From: Woeseiaceae bacterium
GTDB taxonomy: Bacteria > Pseudomonadota > Gammaproteobacteria > Steroidobacterales > Woeseiaceae
Assembly: GCA_030065985.1 (NCBI GenBank)
Contig: JASJCM010000038.1
Coordinates: 1 to 34,689, forward strand
Length of the DNA: 34,689 nt
Reading direction: 5' to 3'
Position numbers and translations under genes: made by a program. The notes beneath the pieces are model-generated. The model made no database searches. It had not been told where the DNA came from and saw only the letters and a list, made by a program, of their open reading frames with translations. Shown here in pieces: positions 17,184-28,763 of the stretch. Every line of letters begins with the position of its first letter. Position 1 is the first letter of the stretch.

Positions 17184-18143
17184 TCAGTCCAGCAGTTCGC
17201 TGTCGCGGCGCCAGAACTTGAGCGTTTGCGAGCGACGCACGTCGGCACGCAGCCCGTCGCGGAACAACAGGATCAGGCGGCTAACGCGGCCCGAGCGCAG
17301 CAGGTCATGAAGTTCCTCGAGCCACTGCGCAAGCTGCTCCGGTTCAAACGTGAACTCTGGAGTTACAGCCACAAAGCCTTTAACTGATGCGTCCGCGCAG
17401 TTCGCGAAATCGCCGGGCCACAGATCGGCGACAGCCGTCGCGCTTTCCCAGTAGCCAAGCAACAGCGGATCATCGGCAAAAAGCGGTGGTTGCGGCCGGA
17501 TGATTTTTTCGGGTGCCGTGCCGCCGCCCCACAACCAAAGCGAATTGACGGGCTGTTTGCCCTCCTCGACGCGGCGTTGATTGACCTCGTGTTCGTGCAA
17601 CGCCATCTCGATCTCGCTGAGGATGTTGCGGTGCATGGCCGTGTGTTCGCCTGTAGGAAGGAACTCGCCAGGCTCACGTTGATCGACGACATACGATGGC
17701 ACGGACGACGTCGAGATCGGCGTCCCTGCGCGCAGGTAGCCACGGTTGCCGAGTCGCGCAAAGCCGAAGCTCTGATCGGTTGCCAGCGTTGTTTGCAGGT
17801 GATCGAACAACGGTCGCAGGTCGGACGGCGGAATACCGGTCCGGCGTAAGGCATGCAGGCACAGATGGTCGAGCCGTGGTTCGAGGTAAACCGGATCGGC
17901 GGCGGCTATCCAGACAGTCGGCCGGTCGCCGGTCTGACCCCACATGCGCAGCGCGCCGAGGCCCTGCTCCGGATACGGCTGACCCAGCTCCGAAGTAATC
18001 AGATCGAGGAGTTCGCGGGGTTCCTGCGCGAAGCTGAGATCGGACTGCGCGAGCCAGGACCGAAGCGCCTTGTCCGTCAGCCGTCCGTTACGGACGGCTG
18101 GCAGAACTACCAGCGCCGCAGATTTGTCATATGATGCATTCAC
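17184..18143 (-). CDS. RpfE-like protein (phosphoglycerate-mutase-like regulatory family)
   Basis: This 319-residue protein resembles the RpfE family encoded beside recJ, prfB and lysS in the Xanthomonas rpf region. Members are annotated as regulatory or as related to cofactor-independent phosphoglycerate mutase, and no activity is established. Family hallmarks here are ADPVYLEPRLDHLCL (82-96) and NSLWLWGGG (200-208). The C-terminal third has a Trp/Phe-rich strand pattern ending in RRDSELLD. There is no signal peptide or membrane segment, so it is cytoplasmic. The start is GTG at 18143; no strong ribosome-binding site is seen. It is divergent from the Mth938-domain gene and closely followed by recJ. 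A perfect 10-bp hairpin lies in its first 25 codons. Confidence 0.8.
   Translation of the reverse strand: MNASYDKSAALVVLPAVRNGRLTDKALRSWLAQSDLSFAQEPRELLDLITSELGQPYPEQGLGALRMWGQTGDRPTVWIAAADPVYLEPRLDHLCLHALRRTGIPPSDLRPLFDHLQTTLATDQSFGFARLGNRGYLRAGTPISTSSVPSYVVDQREPGEFLPTGEHTAMHRNILSEIEMALHEHEVNQRRVEEGKQPVNSLWLWGGGTAPEKIIRPQPPLFADDPLLLGYWESATAVADLWPGDFANCADASVKGFVAVTPEFTFEPEQLAQWLEELHDLLRSGRVSRLILLFRDGLRADVRRSQTLKFWRRDSELLD
18078..18100. repeat. Perfect 10-bp hairpin inside the 5' coding part of rpfE
   Basis: CAGCCGTCCG and CGGACGGCTG are exact inverted repeats separated by 3 bases. The hairpin lies 43-65 bases inside the rpfE-like gene and encodes part of PAVRNGRLT. A stem this strong near a start codon could slow translation, or the palindrome could be an operator for the divergent promoter region. 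It could also result from codon constraints in GC-rich sequence. Confidence 0.6.
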
Positions 18144-18173
18144 GTTGCGGCGTCGATGTTAAGGGATGCGCGT

Positions 18174-18539
18174 TTGAAATTCACAAGAGAAATGTCAGCG
18201 AGGCTCGTAATACGCAGTGTTTCCGAGTCCGCCATTCGCGTCAATGACGAGGACTACTCGCAGTCAATCGCTATGACGCCCGAAACTGTCCTTGGCGAAT
18301 GGCCGGACAAACCCATCGCCGAGCTTATCCCCGACGACTTCGCCGACGTCTTCGATACGAAGCCCGAGGTCGTGCTCTTAGGCACCGGGCCGACGAATGT
18401 GTTCCCTCCGCGTGAGCTCATGTTCACGTTTGCACGCAAGGGTATTGGCTTCGAGGTCATGGACACGCCCGCCGCGGCCCGGACGTTTAATGTGCTCGCG
18501 AACGAAGGACGCCGCGTGGCGGCCGTGCTTTGTTTATAG
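18174..18539 (+). CDS. Mth938-like domain protein (DUF498, NDUFAF3 family)
   Basis: This 121-residue protein consists of one Mth938-like domain. Conserved parts are a central strand and turn PEVVLLGTG (about 66-74) and the C-terminal IGFEVMDTPAAARTFNVLA, then EGRRVAAVL. The eukaryotic relative NDUFAF3 assists complex I assembly. The role of the bacterial proteins is unproven. I chose the TTG at 18174: AAGGGA sits 7 bases upstream, and MKFTREMSARLVIRSVSESA lines up with the usual family N terminus. An in-frame ATG at 18156 lacks a ribosome-binding sequence. It is convergent with rpoS, with a 6-base gap, and divergent from the rpfE-like gene. Confidence 0.87.
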   Translation: MKFTREMSARLVIRSVSESAIRVNDEDYSQSIAMTPETVLGEWPDKPIAELIPDDFADVFDTKPEVVLLGTGPTNVFPPRELMFTFARKGIGFEVMDTPAAARTFNVLANEGRRVAAVLCL

Positions 18540-18545
18540 AATTGA

Positions 18546-19385
18546 TTAATCCAGCAGCGCGTCGCCGAAGATGCCGTTGCTCTCGAGCATCTCGCGCAGG
18601 TTCTTGAGCGCGTCGAGCTGGATCTGGCGGACGCGTTCACGTGTCACACCGATTTCGTCCCCAATCTGTTCCAGCGTTGCGCGGCGATAGCCATGCAAGC
18701 CGAAACGCCGTTCGACGACGGCACGCTGTTTGTCGGACAGCTCGTACACCCAGTGATCGACAATGTCGTGGACGTCATCAGCCTGCGCGCAGCGCAATGG
18801 TTCGGCTGACCGTCGAGCGCGCAGGCGATCAACAGGACTCAAACCATCGGCGTCACGACCGCTGCTGCTTCTTAGCGTGACCCGCTCATGCAGGCCCATC
18901 AAACGCTCGACATCGGCAACGTCGCGGTCCAGGAACTTGGCGATCTCGGTCATGCTCGGCGCCCGATCCTTCTCCTGCCGCAAACGCCGTGCAGCCCGCA
19001 GGCAGGAATTGATGTCCTTGATGATGTGAATCGGTAGCCGCACGGTCCGCGACTGGTTCATGATGCCGCGCTCGATCGTCTGGCGAATCCACCAGGTGGC
19101 ATACGTGGAGAATCGGAAACCGCGCTCCGGGTCGAATTTCTTGACTGCGTGAATGAGGCCTAAATTGCCCTCCTCGATCAGGTCGAGAAGCGGCAGGCCG
19201 CGGTTCAGGTACCGGCGCGCAATCTTGACTACGAGTCGGAGGTTGCACTCAATCATGCGTTGGCGTGCGGCCTCGTCGCCCGCCTGCGCGCGGCGTGCGA
19301 GTTCCTTTTCTTCTTCCGCAGTCAGGAGCGGCGAGACGCCAATCTCGTCGAGGTACTGTCGCGTCGGATCCAGCAACTGTCCCAA
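18546..19385 (-). CDS. rpoS: RNA polymerase sigma factor RpoS, short N terminus
   Basis: This sigma-70 family protein (group 2) has region 1.2 ([20 protein letters not shown], 6-25) and region 2 ([20 protein letters not shown], then [20 protein letters not shown]). Region 3 starts with [14 protein letters not shown], and region 4 ends in [22 protein letters not shown]. Position after nlpD identifies it as RpoS, the stationary-phase and general-stress factor. At 279 residues it is about 50 shorter than E. coli RpoS (330), because region 1.1 is missing. The start is TTG at 19385, with GGAG 6 bases upstream and an in-frame TGA just before that. Only 46 bases separate it from nlpD, so the N terminus cannot simply lie further upstream. 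Confidence 0.92.
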   Translation of the reverse strand: MGQLLDPTRQYLDEIGVSPLLTAEEEKELARRAQAGDEAARQRMIECNLRLVVKIARRYLNRGLPLLDLIEEGNLGLIHAVKKFDPERGFRFSTYATWWIRQTIERGIMNQSRTVRLPIHIIKDINSCLRAARRLRQEKDRAPSMTEIAKFLDRDVADVERLMGLHERVTLRSSSGRDADGLSPVDRLRARRSAEPLRCAQADDVHDIVDHWVYELSDKQRAVVERRFGLHGYRRATLEQIGDEIGVTRERVRQIQLDALKNLREMLESNGIFGDALLD

Positions 19386-19431
19386 AACATTCTCCGCTCA
19401 TCGCAAGCAGCGACTCGATGAGAGATCAGGG

Positions 19432-20118
19432 TTATCTCGCTGGCAGAAATTGTCGCGGGTTAACCGGCTTGCCGTTACGTCTGATCTCGAAATGCAGTCG
19501 CGGCTTGCGTTCCGGCCCCTCCCCCATGGTCGCTATCCGCTGGCCTTGTTTGACTTCTTGACCCTCTTTGACCAGTAGCGACGCGGTGTACCCGTAGGCA
19601 CTCAGGTAGGTGTCGTTATGTTTAAGGATAATAAGCTGGCCGTATCCGATCAGTCCACTGCCCGCATAGACCACGCGACCGGAGGCCGCGGCCACTATGG
19701 GCTGTCCGGCCTTACCGTTGATCAGGACGCCGGTTCCCGGCCCGGGCTTTGCGCCGAATTCAACATTAATTCGCCCGCTCGCGGGCCATGCCCACTTGGG
19801 CGAAGGCTGCGCCGGAATCTTGGGCAACGGACGTGAGGGCGTCCGCGACGCCGACGAGCTCGGTCTTGTGGTCGTGCTCGACGCGCCACGGGGTGGCGAC
19901 AGGCGAATAACCTGACCCGGATGGATCAGCGAACCGTCGCCAATCCCGTTCCAGCGGGCCAGTTCATCGGCATCGTGCCCATAACGCCAGGCGATCGAGA
20001 ACAGGGTCTCGCCCTTACGCACGATATGCGTCGACTGACGATCCTGCCAGCTCGGCGAACTGCCGCAGGCCGCGAGCAGCAACGAGATGAGAATGATGGC
20101 AGGAAGGCGGAAGCTCAT
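19432..20118 (-). CDS. nlpD: NlpD-type lipoprotein: LysM plus degenerate M23 (LytM) domain
   Basis: NlpD activates the amidase AmiC to split septal peptidoglycan. The 228-residue protein has a lipoprotein signal with lipobox LAAC (Cys18) and a LysM domain (HIVRKGETLFSIAWRYG, about 31-75). A Ser/Pro-rich linker and a C-terminal LytM domain follow. The metallopeptidase residues are degenerate: YLSAYGY stands where active enzymes have YAHLS, and only RLHFEIR remains of the HxH motif. That fits a non-enzymatic activator. At 228 residues it is shorter than E. coli NlpD (379). The ATG at 20118 shares its A with the yqaA stop (TAATG). The rpoS promoter may lie inside this gene, as in E. coli. Confidence 0.92.
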   Translation of the reverse strand: MSFRLPAIILISLLLAACGSSPSWQDRQSTHIVRKGETLFSIAWRYGHDADELARWNGIGDGSLIHPGQVIRLSPPRGASSTTTRPSSSASRTPSRPLPKIPAQPSPKWAWPASGRINVEFGAKPGPGTGVLINGKAGQPIVAAASGRVVYAGSGLIGYGQLIILKHNDTYLSAYGYTASLLVKEGQEVKQGQRIATMGEGPERKPRLHFEIRRNGKPVNPRQFLPAR

Positions 20119-20702
20119 TAGCCCCGCATCATAAACCACGCGATGCCAACGGCGATCAGCACCGCCACAGCCCAGCCGATACGCTCTACGTGTGTGCGGA
20201 GCGTATCCTCGAAACGCTGCCCACCGAGTCGCACCAGCCCCGCAACGAGGAAGAAGCGCGCTGCCCGGCCAACAACCGATCCGACGATAAAACCGGGCAG
20301 GTTGATGACGGCGACGCCGGCCGCAATCGTCGCGACCTTGTAGGGAAGCGGCGAGAAGCCCATGGCAAATACGACCCAGATGCCATACTCATCAAACGCC
20401 GCGCTCGCCTGCTCAAACTTTTCCCAGTATTGCGACTCGCGCAGCCAGGGCTCGATCGCCTCGAACATGCCCCAGCCAATGGCATAGCCGGCAAGACCCC
20501 CGAGCACAGAGAACACGGTCGCGATCGTTGCATAGCGAATCCAGCGCTCCCGGTCGGCCAGACACATGGGCGCCAGCATCACGTCGACGGGGATAGGGAA
20601 GAACGAAGACTCGGCAAAGCTCATCGCGCCGAGATAGCGTTCCGCGTGCGGATGGCGCGACCATTTGAGTACGAGATCGTAGAGCGGACCAAACAATTTC
20701 AT
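20118..20702 (-). CDS. yqaA: YqaA family (DedA/VTT-domain) membrane protein
   Basis: DedA-superfamily proteins act in envelope homeostasis, probably as lipid scramblases or flippases. This 194-residue member shows the family motif ESSFFPIPVDVMLAPM (about 31-46). A glycine-rich re-entrant and transmembrane region follows (VFSVLGGLAGYAIGWGMF), then MGFSPLPYKVATIAAGVA and VVGRAARFFLVAGLV. The last segment ends with AVAVLIAVGIAWFMMRG. It lies in the middle of surE-pcm-yqaA-nlpD-rpoS, an arrangement known from several gammaproteobacteria. The ATG at 20702 is the only start before the first conserved residues. Confidence 0.9.
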   Translation of the reverse strand: MKLFGPLYDLVLKWSRHPHAERYLGAMSFAESSFFPIPVDVMLAPMCLADRERWIRYATIATVFSVLGGLAGYAIGWGMFEAIEPWLRESQYWEKFEQASAAFDEYGIWVVFAMGFSPLPYKVATIAAGVAVINLPGFIVGSVVGRAARFFLVAGLVRLGGQRFEDTLRTHVERIGWAVAVLIAVGIAWFMMRG

Positions 20703-20749
20703 GCAGAATTCACTTTTAAAAGGCTATCTATCCAATTGATAAATATAAC

Positions 20750-21406
20750 CTATCTTCCTTTAATCAGCGGTACAAAGCTGACCGCGCCGAGCGATACCTG
20801 CTCGTAGTGATCGTTGCGATTCGTGATCATTGCGAGATCCTGCACGCCCTGCGGACCCACCGGAATGATGAGCCGACCGCCTGGCGCGAGCTGACTCAAT
20901 AGCTTCTCAGGCACCTCGTCGGGGGCAGCCGTCACGATAATGCCATCGTAAGGCCCGTATTTCGGCCAACCCTCCCAGCCGTCACCGGGCTTGAACTGGA
21001 CGTTGTAGATATCGAGGTCTCGCAGCCGCTGACGCGTCTTGCGCAGCAACTCTGGGATCCGTTCGACGGTGTAGATCTTCTTCACGAGCGGTGCCAGCAC
21101 CGCCGTCTGATAGCCACAGCCGGTACCGATCTCGAGAACCGTTTCACCTGTGAAGCCCTCGAGCAGCGCCTCCGTCATGCGTGCAACGACAAACGGCTGA
21201 CTGATCGTCTGTCCAAGGCCGATGGGCAGTGCCGTGTCTTCATAGGCCCGGCTTGCCAACGCCTCGTCGACGAACAGGTGGCGCGGCACGTTGCGGATCT
21301 GCTCAAGGACTGCCTCGTTACGAATCCCCTGGTCCCTCAGGCGCTGCACGAGCCGGTCGCGCGTGCGCTTCGAGGTCATACCAATTCCCTGGCGGACGTC
21401 GATCAT
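20750..21406 (-). CDS. pcm: Protein-L-isoaspartate O-methyltransferase
   Basis: PCM methylates isoaspartyl residues in aged proteins as the first step of repair. The SAM-binding motif [11 protein letters not shown] occupies 90-100. The isoaspartate-site segment GLGQTISQP occupies 63-71. The typical start [16 protein letters not shown] is at 8-23. At 218 residues it is near the family norm (208 in E. coli). The ATG at 21406 overlaps the surE stop as ATGA, which decides against an in-frame GTG four codons earlier. surE-pcm pairing near rpoS is classical and fits stationary-phase survival. Confidence 0.96.
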   Translation of the reverse strand: MIDVRQGIGMTSKRTRDRLVQRLRDQGIRNEAVLEQIRNVPRHLFVDEALASRAYEDTALPIGLGQTISQPFVVARMTEALLEGFTGETVLEIGTGCGYQTAVLAPLVKKIYTVERIPELLRKTRQRLRDLDIYNVQFKPGDGWEGWPKYGPYDGIIVTAAPDEVPEKLLSQLAPGGRLIIPVGPQGVQDLAMITNRNDHYEQVSLGAVSFVPLIKGR

Positions 21407-22161
21407 TGCTCGAGCCACTCGGCGAGTCCGCCGACGGCCTCGTGACGCGTGAGGTCGACTTTGAGCGGGGTAACTGACGCTGCGCCCTGCTCGATGGCGT
21501 GAAAATCGGTGCCCTCACCAGCATCCTGGCCCTTGCCTGCCGGGCCGACCCAGTAGATTGGGCGCCCGTACGGATCCCTGTCCTCGAGCACGAGCTCGGA
21601 CTTGTGGCGAAAACCGAGGCGCGTCGCGCGCACGCCAGCCAGCTTCTCAAGTGGCAGATCCGGCACATTGACGTTGAGCACCGTGTCCGGCGCCAGGGCC
21701 GCACGCTCGATCGTCCTGACGAGGTCAACCGCGACGCTCGCTGCGGTATCGAAATGCTCGAGCTTGGCGCCCACCAGTGTCTTGCCAACGAGCGACACAG
21801 CAATAGTCGGCAGACCCAGGAACCGCCCTTCCATCGCAGCGGCCACGGTACCCGAGTAGATGACATCGTCGCCGAGATTGGCGCCATGATTTATGCCCGA
21901 CACAACGAGGTCCGGCTCCTCGTCGAGGAACCCGGTCAGAGCCAGGTGGACGCAGTCGGATGGCGTGCCATCAACCTTGTAGCGATTCTCGCCGTATTGC
22001 GTCACGCGCAGCGGCGTTGCCAGCGTCAACGAATTGCTCGCCGCCGATCGATTCCGATCCGGCGCAACCACGACAACGTCCGCGACCTGCTCGAGGGCTT
22101 CGGTCAGCGTATTGATTCCCGTGGCGAGGTATCCGTCGTCGTTACTTACGAGGATTTTCAT
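21403..22161 (-). CDS. surE: 5'/3'-nucleotidase SurE
   Basis: SurE is a metal-dependent nucleoside monophosphate phosphatase and exopolyphosphatase needed for stationary-phase survival. The metal-binding start [16 protein letters not shown] has Asp8 and Asp9. [19 protein letters not shown] carries the second metal and active-site residues, including the conserved Asn. The 252-residue length equals the family (253). The ATG at 22161 is the universal family start; the frame stays open upstream but the extension has no similarity. It is divergent from the Smr gene with a 58-base gap. Instead of following truD directly it is separated from it by two plus-strand genes. Confidence 0.96.
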   Translation of the reverse strand: MKILVSNDDGYLATGINTLTEALEQVADVVVVAPDRNRSAASNSLTLATPLRVTQYGENRYKVDGTPSDCVHLALTGFLDEEPDLVVSGINHGANLGDDVIYSGTVAAAMEGRFLGLPTIAVSLVGKTLVGAKLEHFDTAASVAVDLVRTIERAALAPDTVLNVNVPDLPLEKLAGVRATRLGFRHKSELVLEDRDPYGRPIYWVGPAGKGQDAGEGTDFHAIEQGAASVTPLKVDLTRHEAVGGLAEWLEQ

Positions 22162-22219
22162 TCGTGTTCTGGCGCGCGGAGTCTTGAATGGCGGTGGCGA
22201 CGCGCACACTATACCGGCT

Positions 22220-22747
22220 GTGAGCAAGAAAGACATCGACGAGTTTCGCCGCGCCATGCAGGGCACAAAGCCGCTGCAGCATGACGAGCGCGTGCCGGAA
22301 ACGAAGCCCAAGCCCAAGCCGAAAGCGACGTTTTCAAGGGCCGACGAGAAGGAGGTCCTGGTCGAGAGTCTCGCTGACGACATAGACACGATCGAGCACG
22401 GCTACGGCGCCGCCCTGCGCTTCCATCGGCCCCACGTTGGCAAGCGGACGATGCGCAAGCTGCAGCGAGGTGGCTACAGCGTGCAGGCGGAGATCGACCT
22501 GCACGGCATGACGCTTGAGGAAGCCAAGCCGCGCCTGGCCGACTTCATCAACTACAGCGCATCCCAGGGCAAGCTGTGCGTACGGGTCGTGCACGGCAAG
22601 GGACTCGGGTCCGGGGATCGCGGACCCGTGCTCAAGAACGCCGTGAATCGCTGGCTGCGCAAATGGGACTGTGTGCTGGCGTATATTTCGACGCGCCAGG
22701 TCGACGGCGGCACGGGGGCCGTGTACGTGCTGTTACAGCGAACCTGA
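22220..22747 (+). CDS. Smr-domain protein (SmrA/SmrB type)
   Basis: This 175-residue protein has a basic, Pro/Lys-rich N-terminal stretch ([12 protein letters not shown], 27-38) and a C-terminal Smr domain. Domain hallmarks are [10 protein letters not shown] (93-102) and [20 protein letters not shown] (123-142). Stand-alone Smr proteins such as SmrB cleave mRNA at collided ribosomes, and others nick DNA. The [16 protein letters not shown] segment before the domain is common to the short proteobacterial members. The start is GTG at 22220 ([15 protein letters not shown]). No ATG precedes the conserved region and no ribosome-binding site stands out. It is divergent from surE. Confidence 0.9.
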   Translation: MSKKDIDEFRRAMQGTKPLQHDERVPETKPKPKPKATFSRADEKEVLVESLADDIDTIEHGYGAALRFHRPHVGKRTMRKLQRGGYSVQAEIDLHGMTLEEAKPRLADFINYSASQGKLCVRVVHGKGLGSGDRGPVLKNAVNRWLRKWDCVLAYISTRQVDGGTGAVYVLLQRT

Positions 22748-22827
22748 TCACAACCGTACCTGCGTCACGAAATCAGCCGTCGATTGCTTCATACTTAAAG
22801 CCACTGAGTCCCCAGGATGGAGCGCAC

Positions 22828-23451
22828 ATGAAACTCACACACGGCTTCCTCGCTGCGATGACAGGCATCGCCCTCCTCGCCAGCACATCGGTCTCCGCAG
22901 ACCAATACACCGCGTCGACGAAGTCCGGCGTAGAGATCCACCCGATCGGCACACTCGGCTTCTCGCAAGGCGGCGATACCCTGGGGACCTATCGTGTCGA
23001 ATTCCTCGGGGACACCTCCGATGTTGACGTTGATGCCGGCGACTCGCTATTCCTGTATGGCGGTGTCCAGATGCGCTGGCCGGATGCTCACCTTGGCATG
23101 TTGATCCAGGGCGGCCTGGCTACCACTGGTGTCGGCAGTTCCAGTGACGGAGTGGACTTCAAGCGCTGGCCGGTCGAGGCCATCGGCTTCGTCGAGGCCG
23201 GCAAGATGCGCTTGGGACTCGGACTGACGCATCACTTCTCTCCGACCTTCGATGAGGACGGTACTGGCGGAAATCTGAGAGTCGAATTCGACAACGCCAG
23301 CGGCTGGATTGCCCAGATTGAATACCACTCGGGCCCGGCAACATTTGGCTTGCGCTACGTCGATATCAGCTACGACTTCTCCACTCTGGAGATAGACGGC
23401 TCGAGCTGGGGGTTGTTCGGCACCTATATTTTCGGCGTGCAGGCGAGATAG
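22828..23451 (+). CDS. Hypothetical outer-membrane beta-barrel protein
   Basis: I do not recognise the family. The 207-residue protein starts with a clear signal peptide (MKLTHGFLAAMTGIALL ... SVSA, cleavage before DQY). The mature part has alternating polar and hydrophobic strands rich in Gly and aromatic residues, such as GVQMRWPDAHLGMLIQGGLA, ATFGLRYVDISYDF and SSWGLFGTYIFGV, suggesting an eight- to ten-stranded barrel. The last residues are GVQAR, so the usual terminal Phe of barrel proteins is lacking and the last strand ends 5-6 residues early. GGAG lies 6-7 bases before the ATG at 22828. It stands between the Smr gene and convergent truD, with no functional partner in sight. Confidence 0.7.
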   Translation: MKLTHGFLAAMTGIALLASTSVSADQYTASTKSGVEIHPIGTLGFSQGGDTLGTYRVEFLGDTSDVDVDAGDSLFLYGGVQMRWPDAHLGMLIQGGLATTGVGSSSDGVDFKRWPVEAIGFVEAGKMRLGLGLTHHFSPTFDEDGTGGNLRVEFDNASGWIAQIEYHSGPATFGLRYVDISYDFSTLEIDGSSWGLFGTYIFGVQAR

Positions 23452-23461
23452 GACGACGCCG

Positions 23462-24445
23462 TCAATCTCCAGGCGCGTCGCGCGTCGCAACGATCTCGCG
23501 GAGCACCGAGGTCGCGAAAGCGCCCCGGCCGAGTGAGAATGACAGCGTAACCGCACCCACCCCGATCTCCACCTCGAGATCGGGCACCGGCAAACGCAGG
23601 CTGCGCCATCCGATGTCGACGCGCGCTCTGCTTAGCGCATCGCGCCATGCTTTGTTGTCGAGGTCGCTACCCTCCCCCGGCAATTCGCCTGCCGGATGGA
23701 TATCCATTTCGACGCAACGGTGCTCGAGCTCGTCGTCGACCTCAGTGACATCAAACACGCTGCCAGTTCCGGCAAGATTCGCTTTGTCACCAGCCATCAG
23801 CTGGTTCCAGCTGCCCGCTTCGACGCGCTCATGCAACGACTCATTGAAGCAGAACGAGCGCACTGTGGAGATTGCAAGGCCCCGCTTATGGCGTGGCAAC
23901 CGCGCGCCGGCGGCCCAGTCATCGGCCAGCCTGAGGTTCGCCCCGTCGCGACCAAAGCGCTGCTCACCAAAGTAGTTTGGTACACCGAGCTCACGAACCT
24001 CGTCAATGCGCGCCTGCAGTGCATCCGGATCAACGGCACCATCTGCACGTAAGACGATGTTGAAACGATTAGCGCGATGCGCGCCGCGTCGCAGCTTCTT
24101 GTTGTGCCGCTGTACGTCGAGGACGCGCACGCCTTCTGCTTCGAAAGTGGACCAGTCAGGTGAGTGCCAGCGCGGCACGCTGAACCACTGACGCGTCACA
24201 GCATGCCGGTCTTTCAGGCCGGCGAAGCCAACGTCCCTCGCCGGAACTCCGGCATGCTTTGCGAGCTGTCGAGCAACCCACTCGGTGTTCGCGCCCGTTT
24301 TCTCGACCCAGAGGTAGTCGTGCTCACCGTCGCCGGTAAGCTCCCAACCGAGTTCCTCGGTTACGCGAAAGTCCTCCGGACGAGTACGAATGGCAGCCAC
24401 AAACAGAGCGCCGCCAAAGGCGCGGGCCCAATCCGGTAGTGACAA
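23462..24445 (-). CDS. truD: tRNA pseudouridine(13) synthase TruD
   Basis: TruD makes pseudouridine at position 13 of tRNA-Glu. The catalytic Asp79 is in VGFAGLKDRHAVTRQWFS (72-89), and N-terminal RPEDFRVTEELGW and NYFGEQRFGRDGANL are family hallmarks. The 327-residue length is slightly below E. coli (349), mostly in the insertion domain. The start is a TTG at 24445, four bases after the ftsB stop. No ATG exists before RPEDF, and no strong ribosome-binding sequence is visible, so translation probably depends on ftsB. ispD and ispF, often between ftsB and truD, are missing. Confidence 0.95.
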   Translation of the reverse strand: MSLPDWARAFGGALFVAAIRTRPEDFRVTEELGWELTGDGEHDYLWVEKTGANTEWVARQLAKHAGVPARDVGFAGLKDRHAVTRQWFSVPRWHSPDWSTFEAEGVRVLDVQRHNKKLRRGAHRANRFNIVLRADGAVDPDALQARIDEVRELGVPNYFGEQRFGRDGANLRLADDWAAGARLPRHKRGLAISTVRSFCFNESLHERVEAGSWNQLMAGDKANLAGTGSVFDVTEVDDELEHRCVEMDIHPAGELPGEGSDLDNKAWRDALSRARVDIGWRSLRLPVPDLEVEIGVGAVTLSFSLGRGAFATSVLREIVATRDAPGD

Positions 24446-24449
24446 GGAG

Positions 24450-24752
24450 TCAGTCCCGGGAGTCGTTCTGTACGACCGGCACGACCTGGTAGAAGGTCTC
24501 GTGCTTGCCGATCATGCCGAGGTCGGTGCGTGCGCGCTCTTCGGCGGCGTCGTTGCCTTGCTTGAGATTTACGACTTCGGCGTCGAGCGCTTCATTGCGA
24601 GCCTGGAGAGATGCGTTGAGTTCGCGCTGCTCCGCGACCGCGGCGCGCAGCTTGAGCGTCTTGCGGTAGCCGTCGTCAGAGAACCAGAGCTCAGCCTGCA
24701 GGCCGAGTCCGGCTAACGCCAACACAATCACTAACCAGCGAGATCCGCTCAA
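24450..24752 (-). CDS. ftsB: Cell division protein FtsB
   Basis: FtsB is a bitopic inner-membrane component of the FtsQLB complex that activates septal peptidoglycan synthesis. The 100-residue protein has one membrane segment (about 6-24) followed by a coiled coil (about 29-70, LRAAVAEQRELNASLQARNE and on). The conserved end RARTDLGMIGKHETFYQVV follows. Length matches E. coli (103). The start is TTG at 24752, with GGGGAAG in good ribosome-binding position; a GTG at codon 8 would cut into the membrane segment. It follows eno by 34 bases, the usual order. Confidence 0.95.
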   Translation of the reverse strand: MSGSRWLVIVLALAGLGLQAELWFSDDGYRKTLKLRAAVAEQRELNASLQARNEALDAEVVNLKQGNDAAEERARTDLGMIGKHETFYQVVPVVQNDSRD

Positions 24753-24786
24753 GCTTTCTTCCCCAAGCCCTTCCCGGGCGCGCTCT

Positions 24787-28675
<3,889 letters not shown>

Positions 28676-28763
28676 CCAACCCTTCGTGAACGCACCGTCG
28701 TTGGACAAAAGACGGTATTAAAGTCTACCGAACTACCTTGGACTGAACAACGCCAAAGCCAAC

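Noticed and set aside
22210-22215. TATAGT (minus) / TATACC (plus) as -10 boxes between surE and the Smr gene
   Set aside because: No acceptable -35 element lies 16-18 bases away on either strand.
22162-22389. N-terminal extension of surE by 76 codons
   Set aside because: [10 protein letters not shown] is the universal SurE start, and the extension is antisense to the Smr gene.
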